Assembly: GCA_009700365.1 (NCBI GenBank)
Contig: WLME01000058.1
Span: 1 to 7,147, forward strand
Reading direction: 5' to 3'
Origin: Actinomycetota bacterium
GTDB taxonomy: Bacteria; Actinomycetota; Actinomycetes; Nanopelagicales; Nanopelagicaceae
DNA length: 7,147 nucleotides
Part shown: piece after piece, positions 1 to 6,101 of the stretch
Position numbering within the stretch: position 1 is the first letter of the stretch
Layout of the letters: the number at the start of each line of letters is the position of its first letter
Made by a program: the position numbers and the translations under genes
The notes under the pieces: model-generated
Told to the model about the DNA's origin: nothing
What the model saw: only the letters and a program-made list of their open reading frames with translations
Databases searched by the model: none

Positions 1-746
1 ATCGCTACTGGTCGCCCTTGGGCAAATGTAATCTTGACATCTTCAGAAGGGATAGAAATTGATGAATCCCAGAACTTCACGCCCATAATAGGAGAAACGA
101 TTTCGATTGATGCATCAAGATTTTCTAAATCTTTCGCCTCATGTGTAGCACCTAGAATATTGGCATCAGTTGAGTAAGCCTTTTCAACGCTGTCGCGATA
201 TGGGAAATTATGAGCCACCAACCACTCTGACATCTCTTTTCTTCCACCTAGTTCGCGGACGAAATCTGCATCGAGCCAAGGCTTGTAAATTCGAAGATTT
301 GGGTTTGCTAGTAGTCCGTAGCGATAGAAACGTTCGATGTCATTGCCTTTGTAGGTAGAGCCATCGCCCCAGATCTCGACATTGTCATGAAGCATTGCAC
401 GGACAAGCAGGGTTCCGGTGACCGCTCGGCCAAGAGGTGTTGTGTTGAAATATTGTTTTCCACCAGATCGGATATGGAAAGCTCCACATGCAATTGCAGC
501 TAGGCCCTCCTCGACGAGAGGCTTTTTGCAATCTACAAGTCTTGAAATTTCTGCGCCATACTCTTTTGCGCGAACCGGAACAGAATCAATATCTGGTTCA
601 TCGTATTGACCGAGGTCGGCGGTGTAGGTACAAGGAATCGCGCCCTTCTCGCGCATCCAAGCAACTGCTACAGATGTGTCGAGTCCTCCAGAGAAAGCGA
701 TACCAACTTTTTCACCAACAGGAAGAGATGCAAGAACCTTGGACAT
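1..746 (-). CDS. argG: Argininosuccinate synthase, E. coli-type, 3' end off the left edge
   Basis: Cytosolic ATP-dependent ligase that joins citrulline and aspartate to make argininosuccinate, the penultimate step of arginine biosynthesis. The 248 codons visible (ATG at 746) include the ATP-binding P-loop FSGGLDTS at residues 18-25, NTTPLGRAVTGT at 101-112, the GDGSTYKGNDIERFYRYG block at 127-144 and STDANILGATHEAKDLE at 192-208. These match, from memory, the longer E. coli-like ArgG class (about 450 residues) rather than the shorter ~400-residue class common elsewhere, so about 200 residues should lie beyond position 1. There is no stop in the window. It starts 10 bp after the methyltransferase stop. 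The upstream bases ACTTCGGGTT contain no good ribosome binding site, so coupling to the upstream gene is likely. Function is close to certain; operon membership is inferred. Confidence 0.96.
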   Translation of the reverse strand, partial: MSKVLASLPVGEKVGIAFSGGLDTSVAVAWMREKGAIPCTYTADLGQYDEPDIDSVPVRAKEYGAEISRLVDCKKPLVEEGLAAIACGAFHIRSGGKQYFNTTPLGRAVTGTLLVRAMLHDNVEIWGDGSTYKGNDIERFYRYGLLANPNLRIYKPWLDADFVRELGGRKEMSEWLVAHNFPYRDSVEKAYSTDANILGATHEAKDLENLDASIEIVSPIMGVKFWDSSISIPSEDVKITFAQGRPVA

Positions 747-756
747 AACCCGAAGT

Positions 757-1941
757 CTATCGGCTCACGAGAGATGCAAGAGCAGGCTTTACTTTCCACA
801 GAGAGAGCATCTCCTGGTATTTACCCTCTTCCGAAGGGTCTGGCTGAGCACCAGTTTTTACCGCACGAATCATCAGATTTCGAGGAGTGTGTTCTCCACC
901 AATAAATTCGATGGCCTCAACTCGATATCCATTTAATTTCATGATTTGCATCCGAAGTGCATCTGTTAAGAGATCGCCTAAGCGCTCCTTCATGATTCCG
1001 TTTCGCGTGATGAGTGTCCATGGTTCGGGGATTTCATTCATCTGAGCCTGAATATCGTGATGGCAACATGGAGCAATCAAGGCAAGGCGTGCATCTGAAT
1101 TTATCGCCCATGCAATTGCATCATCTGTTGCCGTATCGCACGCATGAAGAGCAATCGCAACATCAGCCCCCTTCAAGGTCGTATCTGCAATTTCTTCAGC
1201 TCGAAAATCAATTGAATGTGAAATGCCGAGCTGGCGGGCAATCTCATTATTTCTATCTCGAGCAGAAGAACGAATATCAATCCCAATAACTCGTACCGGT
1301 AAACCTTGACTATGAAGATATTGATGGGCAGCAAAAGTTAGATACGCATGGCCGCAACCCAAATCAACAATTGAGAGTGGGTCCTCTTCTGTAGGTTGCT
1401 CAATATGACCTGCAGCCAAGGCAGAAGTTAAAGTCGGCACAAGTAGGCGCAGGAATTCTTCCACCTGTAAATATTTATCTGTCTTGCTCGGCTTTACCTT
1501 CCCACTCGCATCTGAAATTCCCACAGCGATAAGGAATGGATCTGATGGATCCAATAACCGTTCTTTACTTCGGTCGTGGGCCAAAACTTGTTCTCGCTGT
1601 GATTGTTCACGGTGAATTAAAGGTTCGCCCTTCTTGGTAATTCGAAGACTGAGCGAGGAGTCCGTGAGCTCCAACAGAACATTTGCATAACCACTTCGAA
1701 TTAATTCTGAAAACGGAGCCTCTTGGGGCTTGTAATTTTTTGTGGTCATTTGACGACCATCACTATGGCTTACTTGAATATGTAGCCCGTCCTTAAGAGC
1801 GATGGGTCTCATATCTATTCGCTCATAAGGGGTCTGCATATTTCTGCGACGACCCGATAAGACAACTCTTACAAGAGAATCTGTACGATAGAAGAGGGTT
1901 TCACACTCAAGAAGTGCGTCTTCAAGTGTCGAGTCGCTCAT
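757..1941 (-). CDS. SAM-dependent methyltransferase, Methyltransf_32-like, substrate unknown
   Basis: Predicted cytosolic class I (Rossmann-fold) methyltransferase of 394 residues. The N-terminal ~150 residues resemble nothing I can name. The catalytic part starts near KYLQVEEF (156-163), followed by SAM motif I IVDLGCGHAYLTF (191-203), the acidic second strand GIDIR (220-224), LHACDTATD (265-273), APCCHHD (290-296), and a C-terminal block with GEHTPRNLMIRA (349-360). The combination DLGCGxAYLTFA, HACDTATD and PCCHH is, as I recall, typical of the Pfam Methyltransf_32 group, whose eukaryotic relatives include METTL25/RRNAD1 and GSTCD. The target (RNA, protein or small molecule) cannot be read from the sequence. 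It lies 10 bp downstream of the histidine kinase stop and 10 bp upstream of argG, so it is probably co-transcribed with both. No clear Shine-Dalgarno precedes the ATG. Family call is good; biological role is open. Confidence 0.85.
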   Translation of the reverse strand: MSDSTLEDALLECETLFYRTDSLVRVVLSGRRRNMQTPYERIDMRPIALKDGLHIQVSHSDGRQMTTKNYKPQEAPFSELIRSGYANVLLELTDSSLSLRITKKGEPLIHREQSQREQVLAHDRSKERLLDPSDPFLIAVGISDASGKVKPSKTDKYLQVEEFLRLLVPTLTSALAAGHIEQPTEEDPLSIVDLGCGHAYLTFAAHQYLHSQGLPVRVIGIDIRSSARDRNNEIARQLGISHSIDFRAEEIADTTLKGADVAIALHACDTATDDAIAWAINSDARLALIAPCCHHDIQAQMNEIPEPWTLITRNGIMKERLGDLLTDALRMQIMKLNGYRVEAIEFIGGEHTPRNLMIRAVKTGAQPDPSEEGKYQEMLSLWKVKPALASLVSR

Positions 1942-1951
1942 GAAGGCGAGT

Positions 1952-3175
1952 TTAGTCTTTAGCTACAGGAAGCACGACCATGATTGCCAACCCACCGAGT
2001 TCACTCTTGCGCAACGAGAATGTGCCATCGAGTTTCTGGATTACGGCAGACATAATGCTCATGCCTAGCCCAGACCCGCCACTCGTGCGAGATCGAGACT
2101 TATCGAAGCGATTCAAGGAACGAATATCGTCGCGGTAGGCCGATTCTGGCAAGCCGGGACCGGCATCCTCAATCAATAGCGTTGCTTTTTTCCCGAGAGA
2201 ATGAAGGGATATTTTCACCGCATCACGATCTGCAGTGTGGCGAATGATATTGGTGAGCGCATTCTGGATAAAGCGTGCGATGTAATCGCGCGATGCTTCG
2301 ATATAAATATCGCTTGCGACATCAAGTGAAACAGAGCGCTGCGAATTTAGGGTTATGAAATCTGTGCCATGTGCTTTGATAATTTCACTTAAATCCACAC
2401 GTTCGATTTCACGAGTTCCGCTCTCACCGAGCTCAGCCAGCAATAAGAGATCTTGCACAAGGGACTCCATGCGAATGATTTCGGTTCCGACGCGATCAAA
2501 TGCTCTGGCTTTATCAGAATCCTGAATCAATTGCCCTTTACTCAACATCTCAACATAGCCCTTGATTACGGTAAGTGGAGTTCGTAGTTCATGCGAAGCA
2601 TCTCCTAGAAATTCCTGCATGCGCGCCAGCGAAGCAGTTTCTTCTCGGTTATTCACTCTCCTGAAGTAAATGAAGAGAAGAAGTGATGCAACGCTATCTA
2701 GAGCGAAGGTAAAGAGTGCTAGGGATCTCAGATTTGATTGAAAATTGGCATCTATATCTGCTGTTGATTCAAGAACAAGGATGTAGTCCCCTTCTTCGAG
2801 CAGAACCGATCGGAGACGATACGGAGAAAGGCCGCCAATGCTTAGAGTTCTGCGAGTTGCTTCCTCAACTATCGGCAGATCAGGAGCGCCAAGATACTTC
2901 AGCGTTGAATCATTGATCACAGTTTCTTGCCCATCTCGAGTCAGAAGCGCCAACGTGATATCCAATCTCGACTGCTCGAGTGCATAGAGCGCAGCACTCA
3001 CAGGCTGCAAAGGATTGTCATATGCACTCTTGGCAACAAATTCAAGAGCAGCATCAATTTTTCGGAGTTCGTTGCCTTTTGAATGTTGGACGGAAAAGCC
3101 ACCGACACCCACAGTGATAAGGGTCAAAAGTAGAATCGTGACAAAACTAATCCGACTTGATGGGGATAATCTCAC
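1952..3175 (-). CDS. Membrane sensor histidine kinase of a two-component system
   Basis: Inner-membrane kinase of 407 residues that should autophosphorylate and phosphorylate the response regulator encoded just upstream. Residues 10-29 form the first membrane helix, about 30-150 an extracytoplasmic sensor region that I do not recognise, and about 151-170 the second helix. The HisKA dimerisation domain follows almost at once: the H-box FLGDASHELRTPLTVIKGY (189-207) has the phosphoacceptor at H195. Only about 15-20 residues separate the second helix from HisKA, too few for a HAMP domain. The ATPase domain has its N-box around QNALTNIIRHT (304-314, N309 as expected Mg ligand), G1 box DAGPG (337-341), F-box RFDKSRSR (356-363) and G2 box GGSGLGMSI (366-374), so it appears catalytically intact. 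Translation starts at GTG, overlapping the regulator's TGA, with GGAG 5 nt upstream. The stimulus is unknown. Confidence 0.95.
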   Translation of the reverse strand: MRLSPSSRISFVTILLLTLITVGVGGFSVQHSKGNELRKIDAALEFVAKSAYDNPLQPVSAALYALEQSRLDITLALLTRDGQETVINDSTLKYLGAPDLPIVEEATRRTLSIGGLSPYRLRSVLLEEGDYILVLESTADIDANFQSNLRSLALFTFALDSVASLLLFIYFRRVNNREETASLARMQEFLGDASHELRTPLTVIKGYVEMLSKGQLIQDSDKARAFDRVGTEIIRMESLVQDLLLLAELGESGTREIERVDLSEIIKAHGTDFITLNSQRSVSLDVASDIYIEASRDYIARFIQNALTNIIRHTADRDAVKISLHSLGKKATLLIEDAGPGLPESAYRDDIRSLNRFDKSRSRTSGGSGLGMSIMSAVIQKLDGTFSLRKSELGGLAIMVVLPVAKD

Positions 3176-3858
3176 TTCTTCTCCGCTTGCAGCTGGAAAC
3201 CGACTCCTCTGACGGTACGAATTCCTTCAAAGCCATCACGATGCAACTTTTTTCTTAAGTATGAAATATACGTATCCACAACAGTACTTTCAGATTCAAA
3301 GTTAATTCCCCATACTTCATCAAGTAGGTAGGTCTTACTCAAAACACGACCTTTGCTCTCAAGAAGAACATGCAGCAATCTAAATTCGGTTGGGGAGAGA
3401 TCAATTTTTTCTTCATTAAAAGTTACTAGATGCGAATCGCTGTCAAGAGTTATAGGTCCACACGATATATTCGTGGGTGTTGCGACTGTAAATTGTGCCC
3501 GACGTAATATCGCTTTAATGCGGAGTACGAGCTCTTCTAGACCAAATGGCTTCGTCACATAATCATCAGCCCCGAGAGTGAGGCCGCGAGTGACGTCGGC
3601 TCGATCTCCACGGGCGCTCAACATAAGAGCTGGCGTGTTATCACCGTTGCCTCGAATACGTTCAATAAATTCAAAACCATCCATCATGGGCATATTGATA
3701 TCGACTACAAGCAAATCTGGTTTTGTGGTTCTGAGAAGTGTCTGAGCAACCATTGCATCTGCCGCAGTGATTGTTTCAAAGCCAGCCAATTTCAGAGCAT
3801 CGCCCAGGAGGTCTCGAACACCGGCTTCGTCGTCAATAATCATTATTAACTGGCTCAT
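3172..3858 (-). CDS. OmpR/PhoB-family response regulator
   Basis: DNA-binding transcription factor of 228 residues, the partner of the adjacent kinase. The receiver domain (about 3-118) has the acidic pair D9/D10, phosphoacceptor D53 in LLVVDINMPMMDG, S81 at the usual Ser/Thr switch position and K103 in VTKPF. The winged-helix domain (about 131-224) has LSPTEFRLLHVLLE and the recognition-helix region STVVDTYISYLRKKL (191-205), close by memory to the mycobacterial PhoP/TrcR kind. I chose ATG 3858 because the receiver fold begins directly there and AGGG lies 7 nt upstream. An in-frame GTG at 3912 would add 18 residues without family resemblance. It is the first gene of the leftward operon and diverges from the secreted-protein gene, with a 112-bp shared regulatory region. 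Its stop overlaps the kinase start by 4 bp (GTGA). Its regulon is inferred, not known. Confidence 0.95.
   Translation of the reverse strand: MSQLIMIIDDEAGVRDLLGDALKLAGFETITAADAMVAQTLLRTTKPDLLVVDINMPMMDGFEFIERIRGNGDNTPALMLSARGDRADVTRGLTLGADDYVTKPFGLEELVLRIKAILRRAQFTVATPTNISCGPITLDSDSHLVTFNEEKIDLSPTEFRLLHVLLESKGRVLSKTYLLDEVWGINFESESTVVDTYISYLRKKLHRDGFEGIRTVRGVGFQLQAEKK
3181..3184 (-). promoter_or_regulatory. Ribosome binding site for the histidine kinase GTG start
   Basis: GGAG on the minus strand sits 5 nt upstream of the GTG at 3175, inside the last codons of the response regulator. It supports the GTG start over downstream alternatives, together with the GTGA stop/start overlap that would couple kinase translation to that of the regulator. 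Confidence 0.7.
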
Positions 3859-3865
3859 GGCTATA

Positions 3866-3869
3866 CCCT
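3866..3869 (-). promoter_or_regulatory. Ribosome binding site for the response regulator ATG
   Basis: AGGG on the minus strand lies 7 nt upstream of the ATG at 3858. It favours that start over the in-frame GTG at 3912, which would add an 18-residue leader ahead of the receiver domain. Confidence 0.5.
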
Positions 3870-3929
3870 GCCATGCGTTGCCTTCGATTGCTACCAGTTC
3901 GACGCCACGCACACATATCCATGAGAACT

Positions 3930-3946
3930 TTCACAGAATATTCACA
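3930..3946 (+). promoter_or_regulatory. Candidate response-regulator operator: TTCACA direct repeat, 11-bp period
   Basis: TTCACA occurs at 3930-3935 and again at 3941-3946, two identical half-sites exactly one helical turn apart, separated by GAATA. OmpR/PhoB-family regulators bind such direct repeats head to tail; mycobacterial PhoP boxes are recalled as TCACAGC repeats with 4-bp spacing, also an 11-bp period. The site lies between the regulator gene and the divergent secreted-protein gene, 12 bp upstream of the latter's -10, where no -35 hexamer is seen. That is the placement expected for an activator site. A palindrome, GAATATTC (3936-3943), overlaps the repeat, so a dyad-binding factor is an alternative. 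Binding by this regulator is inferred. Confidence 0.5.
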
Positions 3947-3958
3947 CTACCGGCAATC

Positions 3959-3964
3959 TAGTAT
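3959..3964 (+). promoter_or_regulatory. -10 element of a probable leaderless promoter
   Basis: TAGTAT fits the actinobacterial TAnnnT -10 pattern. It is followed by exactly 6 bases and then the ATG at 3971, so transcription starting 7 nt after the hexamer would begin on the A of the start codon. No Shine-Dalgarno precedes this ATG, which agrees with leaderless translation. No -35 match exists at 16-18 bp spacing, which agrees with activator dependence. Confidence 0.5.
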
Positions 3965-3970
3965 TGGGCC

Positions 3971-4438
3971 ATGGATAGAGATAGAGGCAAGAGAGGCGCT
4001 GCTTCAGTTGCAGCCGCTATTGCCATGTCATTTACGTTCGCCACGGTCACGTCTTCAGTTGCTGATCAAAATCCAATTCCTGCTCCAACGTATGCGATGG
4101 ATCCATACAAAGTTGCCATGGAGCAATTCAAACGAGATCGCAATACTTACGAAAATGCAATGAGAGACCGCGCCTTCAAACTTCGTGAAATTAATTTCAC
4201 CTTTAAGATTGCGATAGATAAAGCTAATTCGGACTCAAGAAATGCACTTGCTACTGCTATGAATCCGCTTCAGAAATCAACAATCGCTTCGAATCGTCGC
4301 AATGCGATAAATCAAGCTATCAATCTTCGCGATTCATCAATTGCCGCACTTGGCCCTATGCCGGTCCCCCCAATCGAGCCGGTTCGCCAGCAAATGAAAA
4401 TGGGCCCAAACAAGGCAAAGTCAAAAGATAGAAGATAG
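3971..4438 (+). CDS. Small secreted helical protein of unknown function
   Basis: A 155-residue protein, the only plus-strand gene here. It has a classical signal peptide: a basic n-region (MDRDRGKRG), a hydrophobic stretch about 10-27, and a likely signal peptidase I site after SVA at residue 31. The mature part has a proline-containing segment (PIPAPT, 35-40), then about 80 residues (44-126) rich in K, R, A, N and D with few helix breakers, probably one long amphipathic helix or coiled coil. A second proline segment (PMPVPPIEP, 129-137) and a strongly basic tail (KAKSKDRR) follow. There is no cysteine, enzymatic motif, lipobox or sorting signal. I do not recognise the family. It is transcribed away from the two-component genes and shares their upstream region, so it may be a regulon member, for example an envelope-associated or extracellular stress protein. 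That role is a guess. Confidence 0.85.
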   Translation: MDRDRGKRGAASVAAAIAMSFTFATVTSSVADQNPIPAPTYAMDPYKVAMEQFKRDRNTYENAMRDRAFKLREINFTFKIAIDKANSDSRNALATAMNPLQKSTIASNRRNAINQAINLRDSSIAALGPMPVPPIEPVRQQMKMGPNKAKSKDRR

Positions 4439-4445
4439 AAAAAGT

Positions 4446-4835
4446 TTAGGAAAGCGGCAGTACACAGATAGCAGCGGTAATAACTGCTGATAAACCAAGT
4501 GATTGCATGAGAATTAAAGCTGCAGTTTTACGATCTGCAGTAAGGGATTGCTTATCTGTAACTTTTGAGAGCTTGCCTAAGCCAGCAAAATTAAATGTAC
4601 CCATGAACCCGTATGCTAAACAAAATTTCTTCCGTGACTGGACCCAGCCAATGGATGCGATGCTAAGTGGAAGAAACATTCCAAGTCGGGCCTGCGCAGA
4701 TGCCCCAGTGCTAATAAATCCCACGAGAGCACTGACGCTCAGAAATAACCCCACAAGAGCAACAATTTGACGCTGCCGGATTTCACTTCTTCCGATGTTG
4801 CATGAGCCCGCAATGTATTCGGTAGATGTCATCAT
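4446..4835 (-). CDS. Small multi-helix membrane protein with CNIG motif, unknown function
   Basis: A 129-residue integral membrane protein. The short N-terminus holds YIAGSCNIGRSEIRQRQ (7-23). Hydrophobic segments lie at about 24-43, about 50-66 and about 106-127, with a semi-hydrophobic loop RKKFCLAYGFMGTFNF (68-83) between the second and third. The CNIG-x-x-EI-x-x-R block and the FC-x-x-YG-x-x-G-x-FNF block look like family signatures, each with one cysteine (C12, C72), and I have an impression of related small proteins elsewhere in bacteria but cannot name a family. I start it at ATG 4835 because that ATG overlaps the stop of the upstream small ORF (ATGA). The in-frame ATG at 4865 would add a run of arginines that overlaps the upstream gene's coding sequence. 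A second ATG follows directly at 4832. It ends 7 bp from the convergent secreted-protein gene. Function unknown. Confidence 0.75.
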   Translation of the reverse strand: MMTSTEYIAGSCNIGRSEIRQRQIVALVGLFLSVSALVGFISTGASAQARLGMFLPLSIASIGWVQSRKKFCLAYGFMGTFNFAGLGKLSKVTDKQSLTADRKTAALILMQSLGLSAVITAAICVLPLS

Positions 4836-4978
4836 GCGTCTTCGAATTCGTCTTCGTCTACCCATGCATCAGTACTGGTGTCATCCTGTTTTTCAATCCA
4901 CGATAAGAATGAGCCGACTGCACGGAAAGCAAGAATTGTTACCGTGATACCGGCAAGGATTCGTCGAAGCGCTTTCAT
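4832..4978 (-). CDS. 48-residue single-pass membrane protein with acidic tail
   Basis: A short gene easily missed: ATG at 4978, TGA at 4834-4832. The product has a basic N-terminus (MKALRRI), one hydrophobic stretch at about 7-28 and a strongly acidic C-terminus (DEDEFEDA, 41-48), suggesting a membrane anchor with a negatively charged tail. Reality is supported by position: it fills the gap between the trans-sulfuration enzyme (39 bp upstream) and the CNIG protein, and its stop overlaps that gene's ATG in ATGA, a translational coupling arrangement. A GGAG lies 13 nt upstream of the ATG, too far for a normal ribosome binding site; a TATTTT lies 7 nt before the ATG and could instead be the -10 of a leaderless transcript. 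No family is recognised. It may work with the CNIG protein, by context only. Confidence 0.65.
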   Translation of the reverse strand: MKALRRILAGITVTILAFRAVGSFLSWIEKQDDTSTDAWVDEDEFEDA

Positions 4979-5017
4979 GGGTATAAAAATACTCCAGATT
5001 AAGCGTGATCGCCGCTT

Positions 5018-6085
5018 TTAAGCCTTACTGAGGGCTGTGTCGATATCCACCCAAAGATCTTCAACGTTTTCACACCCGACTGAAAGTCGGATTAGATTTT
5101 CAGGAACGCTCTGACTTTCAAGTTCCCAGCGTCTGCGCCGTTCCCAGGTAGTTTCCACTCCCCCAAGACTCGTTGCATTGATAATCAGATTAGCTCCATC
5201 ACATACTCGTTCGGCAGCGATTGCATCACCCTTAACTTCAAATGAAACAATGGCACCAAATCCTGGATACCGAACGTTGTCAACAACTGCATGACTTTCT
5301 AGTTTTTTGGCAAGTAAGGCGGCGTTTGTCTGCGCCTTTTCAAATCGAAGTGGAAAAGTACGAATACCCCGTAGCGCCAGCCACGCTTCGAACGGACCAG
5401 CAATTGCACCAAAGGAGATTCGCGCATCAAGAAGTCGACTATGGAGCGCAGGGTCTTTCACTGATAGAGATCCGAGGATCACATCGCTATGGCCAGCTAA
5501 GTACTTAGTCACCGAATGCATCACTATGTCTGCGCCAAAGGTAAGCGGCTTCTGATTGAGCGGTGTTGCAAAGGTATTATCGAAACCAACACCTAAATTA
5601 CGCTTTTTAGCCTCACCGATGATGATGCCAACTTCAGCAACTCCCAGTCCAGGATTTGTTGGAGACTCCATCCATAAAAACGCAGCGCCTTGCATCTGTG
5701 CAATAACTTCTTTGGTATCGGTGATGTCTACAAAGCGCACCTCGAGCCGACCATCCTTATGGTGTCTCTTGAGCAATGACATGGTTCCGCTATATCCCTC
5801 ATGAGAAGCAACGACTGGTGCACCGTGAGGGAGAAGAGAAAATACAGCCGTGATTGCAGACATTCCGGATGAGAACAACAACGTTGAACTAGCTTCTTCT
5901 AGGGCGCTAATGGCATCTTCAAGTGGCTGCCAAGTTTCATTTCCGGTTCTCCCATAATTAATGGGTCCACCTGCAACAAAGGTTGAGTTAAGAGATATTG
6001 GAAGATTTATTCCTTCGCCGGCAAGATGCGGAGGTCGCCCACGTGAGATTGCAAGTGTTTCGGGGTGAAGGTCTTCGAGAGCCAT
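5018..6085 (-). CDS. Trans-sulfuration PLP enzyme (cystathionine gamma-lyase/gamma-synthase type)
   Basis: Cytosolic PLP enzyme of the Cys/Met metabolism family, which makes or splits cystathionine to connect cysteine, homocysteine and methionine. Visible signatures are the phosphate-binding YGRTGNE (44-50, the Y-x-R-x-x-N family position), SSGMSAI (72-78), Y98 in EGYSGT, ESPTNPGL (140-147), D169 in FDNTFATP, and the PLP lysine K194 in HSVTKYLAGHSD. The C-terminus has SLGGVETTWERRRRW (306-320) and IRLSVGCEN (332-340); the RR-x-RW feature recalls actinobacterial cystathionine gamma-lyases. At 355 residues it is short for the family (380-400). After VRYPGF (271-276) the usual 15-20-residue segment containing SHP-x-H and a QM is absent and the chain continues at once into GAIVSFEV. 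Lyase versus synthase cannot be settled from sequence. It follows the PatB-type gene by 16 bp, without a clear ribosome binding site. Confidence 0.9.
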   Translation of the reverse strand: MALEDLHPETLAISRGRPPHLAGEGINLPISLNSTFVAGGPINYGRTGNETWQPLEDAISALEEASSTLLFSSGMSAITAVFSLLPHGAPVVASHEGYSGTMSLLKRHHKDGRLEVRFVDITDTKEVIAQMQGAAFLWMESPTNPGLGVAEVGIIIGEAKKRNLGVGFDNTFATPLNQKPLTFGADIVMHSVTKYLAGHSDVILGSLSVKDPALHSRLLDARISFGAIAGPFEAWLALRGIRTFPLRFEKAQTNAALLAKKLESHAVVDNVRYPGFGAIVSFEVKGDAIAAERVCDGANLIINATSLGGVETTWERRRRWELESQSVPENLIRLSVGCENVEDLWVDIDTALSKA

Positions 6086-6101
6086 GCGCTAAGAGTAATC
6101 G

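Noticed and set aside
757..1289. Plus-strand open frames opposite the methyltransferase (606-905, 1014-1289)
   Set aside because: Their translations show no domain or signal features, and they lie antisense to well-supported genes.
3859..3912. N-terminal extension of the response regulator from an in-frame GTG at 3912
   Set aside because: The added 18 residues have no receiver-domain resemblance, and AGGG sits 7 nt before the ATG at 3858, where the fold begins.
3936..3943. GAATATTC palindrome as an independent operator
   Set aside because: The 8-bp dyad does not extend outward and lies within the better-supported direct repeat. I kept it only as an alternative explanation.
4439..4445. Possible bidirectional terminator between the convergent secreted-protein and CNIG genes
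   Set aside because: Only 7 bp separate the stops and no hairpin is visible across the junction.
4836..4865. Longer CNIG protein starting at ATG 4865 with an arginine-rich leader
   Set aside because: It overlaps the 48-codon gene by 34 bases, and the arginine run is the out-of-frame reading of that gene's GAC/GAA acidic codons.
5001..5017. Small inverted repeat AAGCG/CGCTT with a 7-nt loop right after the trans-sulfuration gene, followed on the minus strand by TATTTTTATA
   Set aside because: The stem is only 5 bp and the T-rich run begins about 12 nt after it, interrupted by GC bases. This is not a convincing intrinsic terminator.
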